Shown piece after piece: positions 33,298-36,033 of a stretch of DNA of 36,033 bases (position 1 is the stretch's first letter; the number at the start of each line of letters is the position of its first letter). The DNA is from an uncultured Prevotellaceae bacterium. GTDB taxonomy: Bacteria; Bacteroidota; Bacteroidia; Bacteroidales; Bacteroidaceae. The notes beneath the pieces were generated by a model, which saw only the letters and a list, made by a program, of their open reading frames with translations, searched no databases and was not told the DNA's origin. Where the stretch lies: positions 1 through 36,033 of the forward strand of contig CADCHG010000022.1 in assembly GCA_902801155.1 (NCBI GenBank), in the 5' to 3' direction. The translations under genes and the position numbers were made by a program.

Positions 33298-34182
33298 ATG
33301 TCAGATAAGTCACTTCGCTTTGCAATTTTCGGCAATCAATATCAAGCCAAGAAGTCTGCGGCAATTCAGAAAATCCTTTCGCTTCTTAATCAGCGTGAGG
33401 GTGAGATTCTTATTGACCGTTCTTTCTATGACTTCCTAACAAAGGGACAGCATCTTGACCTGGATGTTGATGAAGTCTTTACGGGTGATGATTTTGATGC
33501 AGATTTTGCTGTGTCAATGGGAGGTGACGGTACGTTGCTGAAGACTGCGGCTCGTGTAGGTCGTAAGAATATTCCTATCATTGGCGTGAATATCGGCAGA
33601 CTTGGTTTCCTTGCAGATGTGAATCCGACAGAACTTGAGCGTGCTATCGCGAATCTTTATTCAGGAGACTACGTGGTTAGTGAACATGCGATTCTTGTAG
33701 CTGAGAGTGACGGTGCCCCGATTAAGGAGTGTCCTTATGCTCTTAATGATATTGCTGTGCTGAAGCGTGATACAGCTTCCATGATAGCAATCCGTACAAG
33801 TGTTAATGGCGAGTATGTGATTACTTATCAGGCTGATGGACTGATTGTTACCACTCCTATGGGTTCTACTGCATATTCTCTTAGTAACGGTGGTCCTATC
33901 ATTACCCCGGATACTGATATTGTCTGCCTTACTCCTGTGGCTCCGCATAGCATGAATGTCCGTCCGATTGTCGTTCCTGACAATTCTGTTGTGACTTTGA
34001 AGGTCGAGAGCCGCAGCCATAATTTCCTCATTGCCGTGGACGGTCGCTCTGAGAGCCTCCCTGAGGGCACACTTATAACTATCCGTAAGGCTGATTACAC
34101 AGCAAAAGTTGTGCGTTTCTGTGATCATCGGTATTTCTCTACTCTTAGGGAAAAGATGATGTGGGGTGCTGACCAGAGATAA
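33298..34182 (+). CDS. nadK: NAD kinase
   Basis: Phosphorylates NAD to NADP with ATP; essential source of NADP in the cytosol. It has 294 residues. The GGDGT motif is at 75-79, the NAD-binding ND pair at 150-151 (NDIAVLKRD) and the TPMGSTAY block at 186-193, all in family order. The ATG at 33298 is 142 bases from the divergent DJ-1 gene. The ABC exporter gene starts 14 bases after its stop, so they are probably co-transcribed without an obvious functional link. Confidence 0.96.
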   Translation: MSDKSLRFAIFGNQYQAKKSAAIQKILSLLNQREGEILIDRSFYDFLTKGQHLDLDVDEVFTGDDFDADFAVSMGGDGTLLKTAARVGRKNIPIIGVNIGRLGFLADVNPTELERAIANLYSGDYVVSEHAILVAESDGAPIKECPYALNDIAVLKRDTASMIAIRTSVNGEYVITYQADGLIVTTPMGSTAYSLSNGGPIITPDTDIVCLTPVAPHSMNVRPIVVPDNSVVTLKVESRSHNFLIAVDGRSESLPEGTLITIRKADYTAKVVRFCDHRYFSTLREKMMWGADQR

Positions 34183-34196
34183 AATTTCTTATTACC

Positions 34197-35852
34197 ATGG
34201 GACCAAAGGCTTATTCATCCAGACAGATATTTCGCTGGCTATTGCGTTCGTGGCGTGGAAATTTCTTCCAGGCTTCGTTGAATGCGTCTTTGGGCTTGCT
34301 TGAAGTTGGAGTGAGTCTTGCTTCTGTATGGGCGGTTAAGCATGCCATTGATGTGGCATCTCATTCTGTTGAAGGGGACGTGCTTACGGCTGTAGGTATT
34401 ATGGGAGGGCTTGTCCTTTGCAATTTCGCTATCAATATGACTGCTGTCTGGGTGAAGAACATCCTTGGTGTTCGGGCTCAGAACCGTATGCAGAGACGGA
34501 TGCTTGACCGTATTCTGCGTTCAGAGTGGCACGGAAAGGAGAGCCTTCATAGCGGTGATGTCATAAATCGTCTTGAACAGGATGTAAATCAGGTTGTGGC
34601 GTTCCTTACCGAGACTCTTCCTAATACGCTTTCCGTTATTGCGATGTTTTTGGGTGCTTTCTCCTATCTGTATCTTATGGATCGTAGGTTGGCACTGATC
34701 ATCGTGGTGATGATTCCGTTCTTTGCCATCCTGAGTAAGATATATGTCCGTCGTATGCGACAGCTTTCCCGAGACGTGCGTGATTCCGATTCTCGTGTGC
34801 AGAGCATTCTTCAGGAAACAGTGCAGAACCGTATGCTAGTAAAGACGCTTGAGAGTGAGGAGATGATGGTTGAACGTCTGGATGACCAGCATCGTATGTT
34901 GCAGAGTAATGTGGAGAGAAGAACGAAATTCCGCCTTTTCTCTAATTTCGTTCTCAATTTTGGTTTTGCGTTTTGCTATCTTGTTGCATTTGCGTGGAGT
35001 GCTCTGCGAATGTCGGCTGGTACGCTATCCTTTGGAGGTATGACAGCTTTCCTGCAACTTGTGAATAGGATACAGTCGCCTGCCCGTAGTATCATGAAGC
35101 TGGCTCCTGCTTTTGTCGGCGTCTTTACTGCAGCAGAGAGATTGATGCTCCTTGAGGAAACGCCTCTTGAGGAACAGGGGGATGATATTCTGCTTGGATG
35201 CCCTTGCGGAATCCGTCTTGAGAATGTCACTTACGGGTATGAGGATGACAAGGCTCATCCTGTTATTCGTGATCTTTCATTTGACTTCCGTCCGGGTGAG
35301 TGTACTGCCATCCTTGGCGAGACGGGTGCGGGAAAAACGACAATTATCCGACTTATCCAGGCTCTTCTTCGTCCTGATTCCGGTTCTCTTTATATATATA
35401 ATAAGGAGGAGAGCATCGAGGTGAGTCCTCTTACTCGCTGTAATATCGTATATGTGCCTCAGGGAAACACTCTTCTCAGCGGCACTATTCGCGATAACCT
35501 TCTTCTTGCAGATGAGAATGCAACGGATGAGCAGATGCATGAGGTGCTTACAATGGCATGTGCCGATTTCGTATTTGCCCTGCCGGAAGGTCTCGATACT
35601 ACATGTTCCGAGAATGGTGGAGGATTAAGTGAAGGGCAGGCTCAGAGGATATGTATTGCCCGTGCGCTTCTTCGTAATCGTGGCATCCTTCTTCTCGATG
35701 AGGCTACAAGTGCTCTTGACCCTGAGACGGAAAAGAACCTACTTGCCAATATTATGAAGTCGAGTCAGCATACGATTATTTTTATTACTCATCGTCCTGC
35801 TGTTGTTGATTATTGCTCACGCACACTCCGTATAGAAAAACTGAGGGATTAG
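34197..35852 (+). CDS. ABC exporter half-transporter (membrane domain fused to ATPase)
   Basis: Single-chain ABC exporter subunit, active as a dimer in the inner membrane; substrate unknown. The membrane domain (about 20-315) has the six-helix exporter arrangement, with coupling-helix region NRLEQDV at 124-130. The ATPase domain (about 338-551) has Walker A GETGAGKTT (374-382), signature LSEGQAQR (477-484), Walker B ILLLDEATSALD (497-508) and H-loop His532. The signature carries Glu instead of the first Gly of LSGGQ, a known variant. No second half-transporter adjoins, so a homodimer is the simplest reading. The 551 residues are slightly short for the class but complete. Confidence 0.93.
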   Translation: MGPKAYSSRQIFRWLLRSWRGNFFQASLNASLGLLEVGVSLASVWAVKHAIDVASHSVEGDVLTAVGIMGGLVLCNFAINMTAVWVKNILGVRAQNRMQRRMLDRILRSEWHGKESLHSGDVINRLEQDVNQVVAFLTETLPNTLSVIAMFLGAFSYLYLMDRRLALIIVVMIPFFAILSKIYVRRMRQLSRDVRDSDSRVQSILQETVQNRMLVKTLESEEMMVERLDDQHRMLQSNVERRTKFRLFSNFVLNFGFAFCYLVAFAWSALRMSAGTLSFGGMTAFLQLVNRIQSPARSIMKLAPAFVGVFTAAERLMLLEETPLEEQGDDILLGCPCGIRLENVTYGYEDDKAHPVIRDLSFDFRPGECTAILGETGAGKTTIIRLIQALLRPDSGSLYIYNKEESIEVSPLTRCNIVYVPQGNTLLSGTIRDNLLLADENATDEQMHEVLTMACADFVFALPEGLDTTCSENGGGLSEGQAQRICIARALLRNRGILLLDEATSALDPETEKNLLANIMKSSQHTIIFITHRPAVVDYCSRTLRIEKLRD

Positions 35853-36033
35853 AAGCTTTTCTCCTTTTCTCTCCTTTTATTTTTCCATTTTCTCCGTTAG
35901 ACCTCTTCCCCTGGGCCGAGTTCGTCTTGCCCCTCTCATTTCCGCGACGCTCTGCTCATATCTTCCGAATATCGTCTATTTTCCTTGATTTTGGTCATTC
36001 AGGCCGTGAAAAAGCATGATTTTCTGAAAATAT
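35853..36033. other. Right-edge stretch, nothing recognised
   Basis: Starts with a pyrimidine-rich run (TTTTCTCCTTTTCTCTCCTT) after the transporter stop. The remaining bases show no convincing gene, promoter or hairpin. Confidence 0.4.

Overview
The window reads as chromosome from a member of the Bacteroidota, most likely order Bacteroidales and plausibly a Prevotella-like genus. This is an inference from several signs. At least seven genes are preceded by the Bacteroidota promoter pair (TTG or TTTG, 19-21 bases, TAnnTTTG). Shine-Dalgarno sites are mostly weak. The gene families are typical of Bacteroidales: DUF6057 with a PD40 lipoprotein, a DUF4468-like protein, a DUF2807 head-GIN protein, and single-chain PurL. 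No rRNA, tRNA, CRISPR array, transposase or integrase was seen.

Layout. Bases 1-1081 hold no convincing gene but are packed with repeats: two facing arrays of 11-base units and, between them, a field of GGGTGACGAGTG motifs around a perfect 14-bp hairpin. Next comes a complete type I restriction-modification operon on the plus strand, hsdR-hsdM-DUF1016 nuclease-hsdS (1082-7805). After a possible hydrolase gene remnant come minus-strand genes: a short-chain dehydrogenase, a DUF4468-like secreted protein, a PD40 lipoprotein with a CxxCH motif paired with the membrane protein DUF6057, purL, and a secreted protein with a carboxypeptidase-regulatory-like domain. Then follows a five-gene minus-strand cassette (19338-24260): circularly permuted ATP-grasp, alpha-E, transglutaminase-like, and two aspartoacylase/succinylglutamate-desuccinylase-family proteins. 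The ammonium transporter amt, a small membrane protein and (plus strand) a DUF2807 protein follow. The right end has a minus-strand run DJ-1/PfpI-ispD-recG-TrmH-family methyltransferase and a plus-strand pair nadK-ABC exporter, divergent from a shared 142-bp intergenic region.

Most notable. (1) The ATP-grasp/alpha-E/transglutaminase cassette belongs to a known but functionally unresolved class predicted to build or modify peptide-like products. Here it carries two metallo-amidohydrolase-like proteins, one of which has lost both histidine zinc ligands. (2) The cassette is bracketed by two near-identical, direct, non-coding copies of a ~0.3-kb module whose ends coincide with a minus-strand terminator and a minus-strand promoter. 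(3) Several intergenic-type repeats (a C/G-rich palindromic family and a GTTTAG repeat) are read in frame inside proteins, including a lipoprotein signal peptide and the N-terminus of an RNA methyltransferase. (4) A MITE-like family with TTGCTTTCGC ends occurs three times, once as a ~111-bp palindrome in the predicted purL leader.

How the genes work together. The hsd operon is a defence unit with an extra PD-(D/E)xK nuclease. DUF6057 and the PD40 lipoprotein are tightly coupled and probably act together at the envelope. DJ-1, ispD and recG are packed with spacings of -1 to 2 bases and form one operon. nadK and the ABC exporter are 14 bases apart. Functions are assigned by reading motifs by eye; no database search was run.
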